Shown: piece by piece, positions 1 to 10,052 of the stretch
How positions within the stretch are numbered: the stretch's first letter is position 1
How the letters are laid out: each line of letters opens with the position of its first letter
Origin: Actinomycetes bacterium
GTDB taxonomy: Bacteria > Actinomycetota > Acidimicrobiia > Acidimicrobiales > Microtrichaceae
NCBI GenBank assembly: GCA_023427825.1
Contig: JAEZAI010000340.1
Span: 1 to 14,085, forward strand
DNA length: 14,085 nucleotides
Reading direction: 5' to 3'
Translations under genes and position numbers: made by a program
The notes under the pieces: model-generated
Database searches by the model: none
Told to the model about the DNA's origin: nothing
What the model saw: only the letters and a program-made list of their open reading frames with translations

Positions 1-203
1 GGCTGCTCACGGTCGCCGATCCGGCGCGGCTGCGAGAGGCGCTCGATGGCGTGGCCGGCAGCGAGGTGGACCGCATCGTCGTGCTCGCCCAGGACGACGA
101 GGAGCCGACCGGGGGCGCGCTCGCAGGGTGGCAGGTCACCCACCGGGAGCTGGTCGGTGGCTGGCAGATCACCCGGATGGAACGGCCGGCCCCCGGCGCC
201 TGA
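1..203 (+). CDS. C-terminal fragment of an unidentified protein
   Basis: An open frame enters from the left edge (codons start at base 3) and ends at TGA 201-203, giving about 66 residues. The fragment begins LLTVADPARLREAL, has an acidic stretch (AQDDEEPTGG), and ends WQITRMERPAPGA. Codon use, with G/C in nearly every third position, matches the real genes of the window, and the competing frames here are Arg/Ser/Pro-rich shadows. I do not recognise the family. The helix-then-strand composition and tryptophans suggest the end of a soluble domain. It is followed by 100 bp holding the uvrA promoter, so it is probably transcribed separately from uvrA. The start and most of the protein lie outside the window. 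Confidence 0.6.
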   Translation, partial: LLTVADPARLREALDGVAGSEVDRIVVLAQDDEEPTGGALAGWQVTHRELVGGWQITRMERPAPGA

Positions 204-269
204 CGAGCCGCTGCGGTCACCCGTCACGTCGCCGTACATCACCTCAGCGGACGGGCTCGCGACCCTGTA

Positions 270-283
270 CGAACACGTGTTCG
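270..283. promoter_or_regulatory. LexA/SOS box upstream of uvrA
   Basis: The sequence CGAACACGTGTTCG is a perfect 14-bp palindrome. It matches the Gram-positive and actinobacterial LexA operator core CGAAC-N4-GTTCG. It ends 20 bp before the uvrA ATG and 5 bp before the proposed -10 hexamer, so bound LexA would block RNA polymerase. uvrA is a known SOS gene in many bacteria, which makes the site functionally sensible. I saw no comparable box in front of uvrC or any other gene here. Confidence 0.78.
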
Positions 284-288
284 GGGAG

Positions 289-294
289 TAGGCT
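289..294 (+). promoter_or_regulatory. Putative -10 element of a leaderless uvrA promoter
   Basis: TAGGCT lies 9 nt before the uvrA ATG at 304, so transcription would begin at or within a base or two of the start codon. No Shine-Dalgarno sequence occurs at normal spacing; the only purine run (GGGGAG, 283-288) is 15 nt from the ATG. A weak -35 candidate, CTGTAC at 265-270, lies 18 bp upstream. The LexA box falls between the two. Similar TAGnnT hexamers precede uvrC, the methyltransferase and rapZ at nearly the same distance. Confidence 0.5.
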
Positions 295-303
295 GCCGGG
301 GCG

Positions 304-3240
<2,937 letters not shown>

Positions 3241-3245
3241 GCGCC

Positions 3246-3273
3246 GGCCGCCGCCAACGCCGATCCGGCGGCC
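3246..3273. other. GC-rich hairpin after uvrA
   Basis: GGCCGCC (3246-3252) pairs with GGCGGCC (3267-3273) across a 14-nt loop, starting 6 bp after the uvrA stop. The same gap carries an 11-bp direct repeat, CGCCGATCCGG, at 3258-3268 and 3276-3286. There is no U-tract, so if it terminates transcription it does so weakly or with Rho. It could also be a chance structure in GC-rich DNA. Confidence 0.25.
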
Positions 3274-3324
3274 ACCGCCGATCCGGGGGCCTCAAGTCCT
3301 GTCCCTGCAGGCCGATGGGTCGGT

Positions 3325-5472
3325 GTGGGTCACGCCATCGCCGCCGACTCGCGTCCCGGCGCCGAGAGCTCGCAGTTCGACGGCGCCCACGGAGCCGGCG
3401 GCGACGACCGGTCGGTGCGGCCCGTCCACCTGCTGGCCGTGGCGGGACTCGCCCTCGTCCTCGCGGTGGTGCTGCTGCGGCCGTGGCCGCTCGACGATCC
3501 GGTCATCTACCAGGGCGACGTCTTCCAGCACCTGGCGATCGTCGAGGCCACCGATGCCGGGGGGTCGCCCGGGACGAGCACGGACCTGGGTGCGCCGACC
3601 GGCGTCGACTGGTCGGTGTTCCCGACCGGTACGGAACGGCTGCAGCTGGTCGTCCTGCGCTCACTCGACGTGCTGACCGGCGACGTGACCGGCGCCGTCA
3701 ACCTGTACCTGCTGCTCGGGGTGACGGCCACGGCGACCGTGGCGTTCGCCGTGCTGCGATGGATCGGACTGCGCCCGTTGCTCGCCGGCGCGGTGGGCGT
3801 CACGTTCTCGGTGGGCCCGGCCTTCTCGTCCGCGCTGCTCGGGGGCCACCTCTTCCTGTTCGCGCTGTACCCGGTCGCGCTGGGCACGTACCTGGCGCTG
3901 TGGTCGACGATGACGTCGGTCGCAGAGCTGCGGGCACGACCGCGCTCGCTCGCACTGCCCGCCGTGGCCGTCGTGGCGACCGCGCTGTCGAGCGCCTACT
4001 ACACGTCGTTCACGTCGGTGGTGGTCGCCGCGATGGGACTGGCGGTCACGGTGCGTTCCCGACGGGTGGGTCGACTGTTGCTGCCCGCCCTGACCGCCGC
4101 GACGCTGGGCCTGGTTGCCGGACTGTCGCTGCTGCCCGACCTGCTCCGGCGGTCGGGCGACCCCGCCAGCTCCGCGCTGCGCCGGACCGCCGCCGACGTC
4201 TGGCGGTACTCGCTGCACCCGCAGGACCTGCTGGTGCTCGACGAGGGGCACCCGCTCGGCGCCCTCGCCGGGTGGGCCAGGTCGATCTCGTCCGACAACG
4301 TGGCGTCCAGCACCGGCACCGTGCTCGGTCTGGTCGCGCTCGTCGGGTGCGTCGGCCTGGTCGTCGTGGCTGTCCGCCACGTGGCCGCGCCGCGCGACCG
4401 CGAGGACCGGGTGACGGCCCGCCTGGCCACGATCGTCGGCACCGTTCTGGTGGTGGCCGTCACCGGCGGCGTGGGGACCTGGCTGGCCGGCATCGGCGTC
4501 ACGCAGATCCGGGCGTGGTCGCGGATGACGGTGTTCCTCTCGTTCGCCGGACTGGCGGGCATGGCGCTCATCGCCCAACGCGCGCTCGATCGCTCCCACT
4601 GGGACCGCCGCCGGACGACCGCCGTCGTCGTGGTCGCCGCGGTGCTCGTCCTGCTCGACCACGGACTGCTGCCGACGGACAACGCCACCGCGGCGGCGCA
4701 CGCCGGGTCCGACGACCTCCTGGTGGAGCAGCTGCAACGAGAGCTGGGGTCCGACGCAGCGGTCTTCGAGGTGCCGGTCGTGAGCTTCCCGGATGATCCC
4801 GGGTCGGGCCGCCTGCTGGCGCCGGCCACCCGACCCGGATCGACGCTCGACTACAGCGCCGGGTTCTTCCGGGGAGGTCGGGACGACTGGCAGCTCAGCT
4901 GGTGCCGCCGTCCGACCGAGCAGTTCGTCCGGGCGATCGCTGCGACCGGCTTCGACGCGCTGCTCGTCCAGCAGGACCACCATCTGGTCCGTGACCGGGA
5001 GGAGCTCGACCGCCAGCTCGCCTCGGTGCTCGGCGCGCCGTCGGGTGTCAGCCCCGACGGGACGTTCGCCTGGTACGACCTCCGTCCGCTGCGAGCCGAG
5101 ATGGTCGAGCGCCACGGCGAGACCGCGGTCGACGCGGCGGGAGAGTTGGTGCGACGTCCGATCGGCGTCGACTACTCCGGCGTGACCGAGCTGCGCATGA
5201 AGGGTCGGGTCATGGACGACGGGGGCGACGTCGTCCTGCGACGGCTCGACGACGACAGCTCACCGGTCGAGGTGACCATGCAGGTCTCGTCGGGCGGCAC
5301 GCGCCCCGAGCAGGTGGTTCGGACGGTCGAACTGGACCGCGCCGACACGTCGGCTCCCGTGCCCGGCGCCGCGCCGGTGACGGTGTCGGGCGTGTCGGTC
5401 GTCGACGAGCGCGCACTGGCCGACCCGGTGCTGGCCGGCGACGGCCCTGCCCTTCCCGCCGTCTGCATGTAG
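3325..5472 (+). CDS. Multi-pass membrane protein, GT-C glycosyltransferase-like
   Basis: The protein is 715 residues. A polar N-terminal tail (1-32) precedes a first membrane helix (about 34-51), and roughly ten more hydrophobic segments run to about residue 450. The rest (about 455-715) is hydrophilic and probably extracytoplasmic. The loop after helix 1 carries YQGDVFQH (D65) and then LGAPTG (89-93), followed by a FPTGTERL stretch; the fourth hydrophobic segment opens with GGHLF (H175). This layout, an acidic residue in the first loop followed by a Gly-Ala-Pro segment, resembles GT-C-fold enzymes that use polyprenyl-phosphate sugars, so it may modify cell-wall or surface glycans. I cannot assign a substrate. 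The start is uncertain: GTG 3325 lies shortly after the in-frame uvrA stop and has no clear Shine-Dalgarno; GTG 3415 is an alternative just before the first helix. It follows uvrA by 84 bp on the same strand and is convergent with nadA. Membrane protein: high confidence; enzyme class: moderate. Confidence 0.72.
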   Translation: MGHAIAADSRPGAESSQFDGAHGAGGDDRSVRPVHLLAVAGLALVLAVVLLRPWPLDDPVIYQGDVFQHLAIVEATDAGGSPGTSTDLGAPTGVDWSVFPTGTERLQLVVLRSLDVLTGDVTGAVNLYLLLGVTATATVAFAVLRWIGLRPLLAGAVGVTFSVGPAFSSALLGGHLFLFALYPVALGTYLALWSTMTSVAELRARPRSLALPAVAVVATALSSAYYTSFTSVVVAAMGLAVTVRSRRVGRLLLPALTAATLGLVAGLSLLPDLLRRSGDPASSALRRTAADVWRYSLHPQDLLVLDEGHPLGALAGWARSISSDNVASSTGTVLGLVALVGCVGLVVVAVRHVAAPRDREDRVTARLATIVGTVLVVAVTGGVGTWLAGIGVTQIRAWSRMTVFLSFAGLAGMALIAQRALDRSHWDRRRTTAVVVVAAVLVLLDHGLLPTDNATAAAHAGSDDLLVEQLQRELGSDAAVFEVPVVSFPDDPGSGRLLAPATRPGSTLDYSAGFFRGGRDDWQLSWCRRPTEQFVRAIAATGFDALLVQQDHHLVRDREELDRQLASVLGAPSGVSPDGTFAWYDLRPLRAEMVERHGETAVDAAGELVRRPIGVDYSGVTELRMKGRVMDDGGDVVLRRLDDDSSPVEVTMQVSSGGTRPEQVVRTVELDRADTSAPVPGAAPVTVSGVSVVDERALADPVLAGDGPALPAVCM

Positions 5473-5482
5473 CGACCGACCC

Positions 5483-5531
5483 GTACTCGGGTCGCCTCGC
5501 ACCCCATGTGGGCGCGACGCGTCCCGAGCTC
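5483..5531. repeat. 49-nt intergenic palindromic repeat, copy 1
   Basis: This 49-nt imperfect inverted repeat is centred on a CATGT loop (5505-5509), with 17 of 22 arm positions complementary, including runs TCGC/GCGA and CCC/GGG. It begins 11 bp after the stop of the GT-C-like gene. It matches copy 2, 70 bp downstream, at 43 of 49 positions. Its 5' edge overlaps a smaller perfect hairpin, CGACCCG-TACT-CGGGTCG (5477-5494). Lying between convergent genes, it could be a bidirectional terminator or a REP-like repetitive element. Confidence 0.7.
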
Positions 5532-5552
5532 CGGACACGTCCCACCGGCCCG

Positions 5553-5601
5553 GAACCGGGGTCGCCTCGCACCCCATGTGGGCGCGAGACGTCCCGAGTT
5601 C
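5553..5601. repeat. 49-nt intergenic palindromic repeat, copy 2
   Basis: This is the second copy of the 49-nt imperfect palindrome, again with a CATGT loop (5575-5579) and 17 of 22 arm positions paired, now including outer GAAC/GTTC and inner CTCGC/GCGAG. It ends 9 bp before the nadA stop. Some differences from copy 1 move the unpaired positions rather than simply breaking the arms, so the hairpin is kept although the sequence changes. There is no T-run at either end. Confidence 0.7.
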
Positions 5602-5610
5602 AGGAGCTGG

Positions 5611-6717
5611 TCAGGTGATGCTCAGCATCCGCTCCAAGGCCACGCGGGCCCAGTGGGCGGTGTCGGGATCGACCGTGATCCGGTTGGTCACCCGACCTTC
5701 GACCAGGCGGTCGAGCGTCCATGCCAGGTGCGGCGCGTCGATGCGGAACATCGTGCTGCACGGGCAGATCAACGGATCGAGCGAGCGGACGTCCTTGTCG
5801 GTCTCGTCGTTGAGCCGCTGGACCAGGTGGATCTCGGTACCGACGCCGACGGTCGTGCCCGCCGGCAGCGCGTCGATGGTCCGGATGATGAAGTCGGTCG
5901 AGCCGACCTCGTCGGCCAGCGCGCAGGTCTCGTGGGCGCACTCGGGGTGCACGATGACCACGCCGTCGGGGTGCTCGGCGCGGAACGCCTCGACGTGTTC
6001 GGGGCGGAACCGCTGGTGCACCGAGCAGTGGCCCTTCCAGAGCAGGAAGGTGGCCTCCTTGACGTCGGCCTCGCTCAGGCCGCCGAGGTCCAGGCGCGGG
6101 TTCCACACCCGCATGTCGGCCTCGGTGAAGCCCATCTGGTAGCCGGTGTTGCGGCCCAGGTGCTGGTCGGGGAAGAACAGGACCTGCTTGGCCCGCGGAC
6201 CCTCGGGATCGTTGAGCGCCCACTCGAGGACCGCCCGAGCGTTGGTCGACGTGCAGACGGCGCCGCCGTGACGACCCACGAACGCCTTCAGGTTGGCGGC
6301 CGAGTTCATGTACGTGATCGGCACGACGCGGTCGATGTCGGTCACGTCCTCGAGCGCCTCCCAGGCCTCCTCGACGGCGTCGATGTCGGCCATGTCGGCC
6401 ATGGAGCAACCGGCGTTCAGGTCGGGGAGGATCACCTGCTGGTGGTCACCGGTGAGGATGTCGGCCGACTCGGCCATGAAGTGCACCCCGCAGAACACGA
6501 TGTAGTCGGCCTCGGGGTGCTCCTTGGCCAGCACCGACAGGCGGAACGAATCGCCACGGGCGTCGGCCCAACGCATGACCTCGTCGCGCTGGTAGTGGTG
6601 GCCCAGGATGAAGAGGCGGTCGCCGAGCGTGGCCTTGGCCGCCGCGATGCGGTCGGCCAGTTCGTCGGGGCTCGCCGAGGTGTACCGCTCTGGCAGCGGC
6701 GCCTGGAGTCGCAACAT
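5611..6717 (-). CDS. nadA: Quinolinate synthase A
   Basis: NadA condenses iminoaspartate with dihydroxyacetone phosphate to make quinolinate, the second step of de novo NAD synthesis, using a [4Fe-4S] cluster. From ATG 6717 the protein is 368 residues, near the family norm. Recognisable blocks are LGHHYQRDEVM (38-48), FCGVHFMAESADIL (75-88), LNAGCSMADM (100-109), PITYMNSAANLKAF (133-146), WKGHCSVHQRF (227-237), HPEC (257-260) and CPCSTM (318-323). By comparison with characterised NadA, likely cluster ligands are C104, C231 and C318 or C320. An upstream in-frame GTG at 6804 would add 29 basic, Pro-rich residues; I prefer ATG 6717 because AAGGAGG lies 9 nt before it. No nadB or nadC is adjacent, so the rest of the pathway is elsewhere. 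It is convergent with the GT-C-like gene and divergent from the hydrolase lipoprotein gene. Confidence 0.96.
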   Translation of the reverse strand: MLRLQAPLPERYTSASPDELADRIAAAKATLGDRLFILGHHYQRDEVMRWADARGDSFRLSVLAKEHPEADYIVFCGVHFMAESADILTGDHQQVILPDLNAGCSMADMADIDAVEEAWEALEDVTDIDRVVPITYMNSAANLKAFVGRHGGAVCTSTNARAVLEWALNDPEGPRAKQVLFFPDQHLGRNTGYQMGFTEADMRVWNPRLDLGGLSEADVKEATFLLWKGHCSVHQRFRPEHVEAFRAEHPDGVVIVHPECAHETCALADEVGSTDFIIRTIDALPAGTTVGVGTEIHLVQRLNDETDKDVRSLDPLICPCSTMFRIDAPHLAWTLDRLVEGRVTNRITVDPDTAHWARVALERMLSIT

Positions 6718-6726
6718 TGGGGTGAA

Positions 6727-6733
6727 CCTCCTT
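6727..6733 (-). promoter_or_regulatory. Shine-Dalgarno site deciding the nadA start
   Basis: On the - strand AAGGAGG lies 9 nt upstream of ATG 6717. It is one of the strongest ribosome-binding sites in the window and rules in favour of this start over the GTG at 6804. It contrasts with the neighbouring uvr genes, which lack such sites. Confidence 0.85.
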
Positions 6734-6945
6734 GTGGCCGGCGCAAGGGAGCGCGGCCCTGAGGACCTCCGATTGACGGCCGGTGGGGGCAGCCTGGTCG
6801 CCACGCCACGGGGATGTCGGCCTCAGAGGTTGATGTCGCCGGAGGCCAGGCCGGCTCGATGAGCGTACCGCCCATCCACCCCTGGTGAACGCCATCTTGC
6901 GCTCCGGTGTTCCGCCAGGCGGTCCGGAATGCGATGATGCGAGCC

Positions 6946-6972
6946 GTCCGAGGGGGTTCGGACCCAGGAGGG
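6946..6972 (+). promoter_or_regulatory. 5' leader hairpin and Shine-Dalgarno of the hydrolase lipoprotein gene
   Basis: GTCCGA (6946-6951) and TCGGAC (6958-6963) form a 6-bp stem with a GGGGGT loop. AGGAGGG (6966-6972) follows 2 nt later, and the ATG is at 6976. The ribosome-binding site fixes the start. The hairpin could affect ribosome access, but I see no riboswitch-like structure and it may be incidental. Confidence 0.55.
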
Positions 6973-6975
6973 AAC

Positions 6976-8034
6976 ATGGCGGTGAGGGCGGGAACCATCG
7001 CGTCGCGGCGATCTTTCAAGGTCTCTGCGGCGGTGTTGGCGGCGGTGTTGGTGGCGGCGGTGCTGTCGGCCTGCTCGGTGCCGCCACCGAAGGGCACGCT
7101 CCCCACCGGGACGCCGGGCTCCGACGGGCCGTGCGGCGTGGCGCGCACCGAGCTGTGGAACCCGATCGACCTCCGCCATTCCGACGTGCTGTACGAGCCG
7201 ACCGGCGACGGCGAGCCCTGGACCGGCGGGTCGTGCTCCGATGACGCACGCCCGGTCGTGCTCGTCGCCCACGGCTACCTGGGCACGGCGCCCGAGGTGT
7301 ACCAGGGGCTCATCGATCACCTGGTCGGCAACGGGTTCGTGGTCGTGTTCCCCGGCTACCCGGTCGAGTACGGCCCGGCCCACCAGTACGCGGTGGTCGA
7401 CACCGGCTTCCTGCTCGGCGTGAGCACGAGCGGTCGGGTCGACACGTCGCAGGTGGGCGTGGTCGGTCACTCGTTCGGCGGCGGGATGACGCCGTGGCTG
7501 CTCCGTCAGATCGACCAGCGCGGCTGGGGGAGCGACGGGCTCTGGGCGGTCACCATGGCGCCGCACTTCGTCCTGCAGATGGGCGCCGGACCCATCGAGA
7601 TCCCGGCCCGCACGCACCTGGCGGTCGTGAACTACGACGAGGACGTGGTCGTCGACGCACGTGTGGGCATCGACCTGTACCGGTCGGCCACCGTCGACGA
7701 GTCGCAGAAGGTGCACGTGATGGTCCACACGGACCGGACGGTGGACCCGCCGATGTTCGCCGACCACTTCGGCCCGATCTCGTTCGAGTTCGCACCGTTC
7801 CTGTCCAACCTGTCCACGGACCGGGTCGACCGCTGGTCGGCGTGGAGGACGGTCGACACCATGGCCGGCTGCGCGCTCGACGGCCGGTGGTGCGACACCG
7901 ATCTGGAGGACATGGGCACCTGGCCCGACGGCCGGCCGGTCGTCCGCGCCGTCGTGTCGAGCGACCCGGTCGACGTCGGCCCGCCGGCGATCCAGGAGTG
8001 CGAGTTCCCGCTCAACCCGCGTCCCTGCCCCTGA
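6976..8034 (+). CDS. Alpha/beta-hydrolase lipoprotein (lipase/esterase-like)
   Basis: The protein is 352 residues from ATG 6976, chosen because AGGAGGG precedes it; the frame is open further upstream to an ATG at 6907, but that start lacks a binding site and would bury the signal peptide. The N-terminus has Arg/Lys residues, a hydrophobic Ala/Val/Leu core and the lipobox LSAC, so it should be exported and lipidated on C33. The mature part shows an alpha/beta-hydrolase core: strand plus oxyanion motif VLVAHGY (H99-G100), then the nucleophile elbow GHSFG with S166. NYDEDVVVD (D221/D223) is a likely acid position, and H251 or H264 a likely catalytic histidine. The fold resembles chlorophyllase, dienelactone hydrolase and PAF-acetylhydrolase-like lipases. 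The substrate is unknown; extracellular ester hydrolysis is the inference. Several Cys in the C-terminal third (for example in GCALDGRWCDTD) may form disulfides. It is divergent from nadA and 108 bp upstream of uvrC. Confidence 0.85.
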   Translation: MAVRAGTIASRRSFKVSAAVLAAVLVAAVLSACSVPPPKGTLPTGTPGSDGPCGVARTELWNPIDLRHSDVLYEPTGDGEPWTGGSCSDDARPVVLVAHGYLGTAPEVYQGLIDHLVGNGFVVVFPGYPVEYGPAHQYAVVDTGFLLGVSTSGRVDTSQVGVVGHSFGGGMTPWLLRQIDQRGWGSDGLWAVTMAPHFVLQMGAGPIEIPARTHLAVVNYDEDVVVDARVGIDLYRSATVDESQKVHVMVHTDRTVDPPMFADHFGPISFEFAPFLSNLSTDRVDRWSAWRTVDTMAGCALDGRWCDTDLEDMGTWPDGRPVVRAVVSSDPVDVGPPAIQECEFPLNPRPCP

Positions 8035-8128
8035 GCCAGCGAGCCCCTCCGCTTCTGGGTCGTCAAATGTCAGAGGATCGGCCGGCAGCACGCCCGAACC
8101 CGCCGTGGGGCGTGTCGGGGCCGGACGG

Positions 8129-8134
8129 TAGGTT
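8129..8134 (+). promoter_or_regulatory. Putative -10 element of a leaderless uvrC promoter
   Basis: TAGGTT lies 8 nt before the uvrC ATG, and no Shine-Dalgarno sequence is visible between them. The arrangement matches uvrA, the methyltransferase and rapZ. I see no clear -35 and no LexA box in the 108-bp gap. Confidence 0.45.
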
Positions 8135-8142
8135 CAGCTCCG

Positions 8143-10002
8143 ATGCTCGAGCGACCGCCGGCCGGCACCATCCCCGACACGCCCGGCAGCTACCAGTTCA
8201 AGGACGCCGACGGGCGGGTGATCTACGTCGGCAAGGCCAAGTCGCTGCGCCAGCGGCTCTCGAACTACTTCCAGAACCCCGCCAACCTCCCGCCGCGCAC
8301 GTTCCAGATGGTCTCCACCGCCGAGTCGGTCGAGTGGATCCAGGTGCGCAACGAGGTCGAGGCGCTGATGCTCGAGTACTCGCTCATCAAGCAGCACCGG
8401 CCGCGGTTCAACGTCCGCCTGGTCGACGACAAGAGCTACCCGTTCCTGGCCGTCACCGTGTCCGACGAGTGGCCCCGGCCCATGGTCATGCGGGGTCGCC
8501 GTCGCAAGGGCGTCCGCTACTTCGGCCCGTACGCCCACGCCTACGCCATCCGGGACACGCTCGACGAGCTGCTGCGCACGTTCCCGCTGCGCACCTGTTC
8601 CGACGCCAAGTTCGGCCGCCACGAGAAGCTCGGCAAGCCCTGCCTGCTCTTCCACATCGAGAAGTGCTCGGGGCCGTGCGTCGGCGAGATCGACCAGGAC
8701 GCCTACCGCCATCTCGTCGACGAGCTGCTCGAGTTCCTCGAGGGCGACACCGAACCGGTGCTCGAGCGGCTCGCCACCCAGATGTCCGAGGCCGCCGAGG
8801 CGCTCGAGTTCGAGCAGGCCGCCAGTCTGCGAGACCGTCTGGCCACGGTCCGGCGGGCCATCGAGCGCCAGCAGATGGTCGGCGACCGCAGCGAGGACGT
8901 GGACGTCATCGGCGTCGCCGAGGACGAGCTCGAGGCGTCGGCCCAGGTCTTCTACGTGCGCAAGGGCCGGGTGGTCGGCCGGTTCGGCTTCCTGCTCGAC
9001 AAGGTCATGGACCTGAGCCCCGAGCAGACCGTCGCGGCCGTGCTCGAGCAGCTCTACGGCGACGAGCCAGCGATGGGCTACCCCAAGGTGGTGCTCGTCC
9101 CCACGCTGCCCGAGGACATGGACGTCTACCGGGAGTGGCTGACCATGCAACGCGGGAGCCGGGTCGACATCCGGGTCCCGCAGCGCGGACAGAAGCGCCA
9201 GCTCGCCGAGACGGTCACGCAGAACGCGCAAGAGGCGTTCAACCGCCACCGGCTCAAGCGGGCGTCGGACCACAACAGCCGGGCCAAGGCCCTCAACGAG
9301 CTGCAGGAGGCGCTCGAGCTGCCGGCCGCCCCGCTGCGCATCGAGTGCTACGACATGAGCCACCTGCAGGGGACCGACTACGTGGGCTCCATGGTCGTGC
9401 TCGAGGACGGGCTGCCCCGCAAGCAGGAGTACCGGCGCTTCAAGATCCGCACGGTGGGCGGCAACGACGACTTCGCCGCCATGGAGGAGGTGCTGACCCG
9501 GCGCCTCACCAACTACCTGGCCGACCGGGACAAGCCGCCGGCCGAGCGAGGCCGCTTCGCGTACCCGCCGCAGCTGCTGCTGGTCGACGGCGGCAAGGGC
9601 CAGCTCGGGGTGGCGGTCCGGGTGCTCGAGGACCTCGGGCTGTCCGAGGAGATCCCCGTGGCGTCGCTCGCCAAGCGGTTCGAGGAGGTCTACCTTCCGG
9701 GTCGCTCCGAGCCGGTCGAGGTGCGCCGCGGGTCCGAGGCGCTGTTCCTGCTGCAGCGGATCCGCGACGAGTCCCACCGATTCGCGATCACGTACCACCG
9801 TGAGCTGCGCGGCAAGCGCATGACCCGTTCGGTGCTCGACGGCATCCCCGGCCTGGGCGACAAGCGCAAGCAACGCCTGGTCAAGGAGCTCGGCGGGGTC
9901 AGGGCGGTGCAGGCCGCGGACCTGGCCACGCTGCAGGCGCTGCCGTGGCTGCCCGACTTGGTGGCCGGCGCGGTGTACGAGGCCCTCCACTCGCCGGGGT
10001 GA
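8143..10002 (+). CDS. uvrC: UvrABC excinuclease subunit C (dual-incision nuclease)
   Basis: UvrC makes the 3' and 5' incisions around a lesion after UvrB is loaded. The protein is 619 residues, a usual length. Domains in order: GIY-YIG nuclease (about 12-92; GSY 15-17, YVG 28-30, likely catalytic E78 in LEYSLIK); a four-cysteine set C152, C167, C175, C179 matching the spacing of the Fe-S cluster reported in some UvrC proteins; a UVR domain that contacts UvrB (about 203-240); the RNase H-like endonuclease with D404 (YDMS), D482 (DGGKGQL) and H545; and C-terminal helix-hairpin-helix repeats from IPGLGDKRKQRL to the end. All catalytic positions look intact. ATG 8143 is the only reasonable start and lies 8 nt after a TAGGTT hexamer. 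In many actinobacteria uvrC is directly followed by rapZ; here about 2.3 kb intervene. Confidence 0.98.
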   Translation: MLERPPAGTIPDTPGSYQFKDADGRVIYVGKAKSLRQRLSNYFQNPANLPPRTFQMVSTAESVEWIQVRNEVEALMLEYSLIKQHRPRFNVRLVDDKSYPFLAVTVSDEWPRPMVMRGRRRKGVRYFGPYAHAYAIRDTLDELLRTFPLRTCSDAKFGRHEKLGKPCLLFHIEKCSGPCVGEIDQDAYRHLVDELLEFLEGDTEPVLERLATQMSEAAEALEFEQAASLRDRLATVRRAIERQQMVGDRSEDVDVIGVAEDELEASAQVFYVRKGRVVGRFGFLLDKVMDLSPEQTVAAVLEQLYGDEPAMGYPKVVLVPTLPEDMDVYREWLTMQRGSRVDIRVPQRGQKRQLAETVTQNAQEAFNRHRLKRASDHNSRAKALNELQEALELPAAPLRIECYDMSHLQGTDYVGSMVVLEDGLPRKQEYRRFKIRTVGGNDDFAAMEEVLTRRLTNYLADRDKPPAERGRFAYPPQLLLVDGGKGQLGVAVRVLEDLGLSEEIPVASLAKRFEEVYLPGRSEPVEVRRGSEALFLLQRIRDESHRFAITYHRELRGKRMTRSVLDGIPGLGDKRKQRLVKELGGVRAVQAADLATLQALPWLPDLVAGAVYEALHSPG

Positions 10003-10016
10003 TCGCCCGGCGGTGA

Positions 10017-10044
10017 TTCGCCATCAGCGACCGCCCGCTAGCGT
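10017..10044 (+). promoter_or_regulatory. Putative leaderless promoter of the methyltransferase gene
   Basis: TTCGCC (10017-10022) and TAGCGT (10039-10044) are separated by 16 bp, and the GTG start follows the hexamer by 8 nt. No ribosome-binding site is present. The -10-like hexamer is identical to the one before rapZ. It suggests the methyltransferase can be transcribed independently of uvrC despite the 50-bp gap. Confidence 0.4.
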
Positions 10045-10052
10045 CGCACGCC

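Noticed and set aside
46..291. A small + strand frame ending just before uvrA
   Set aside because: Most of it is an Arg/Ser/Pro-rich shadow of the partial gene ending at 203, and its last codons run through the LexA palindrome and into the -10 hexamer, so the regulatory reading is better.
5477..5601. CRISPR-like repeat array
   Set aside because: There are only two repeat copies with a 21-bp interval, internal palindromy and no cas genes, which does not fit a CRISPR array.
6718..6804. Extended nadA N-terminus from an upstream GTG
   Set aside because: The 29 added residues are basic and Pro-rich with no NadA similarity, and the strong AAGGAGG site lies inside this stretch, 9 nt before ATG 6717.
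8134..9990. A 618-codon open frame antisense to almost all of uvrC
   Set aside because: Same effect of GC-biased third positions; no domain, no ribosome-binding site, and uvrC is intact on the + strand.
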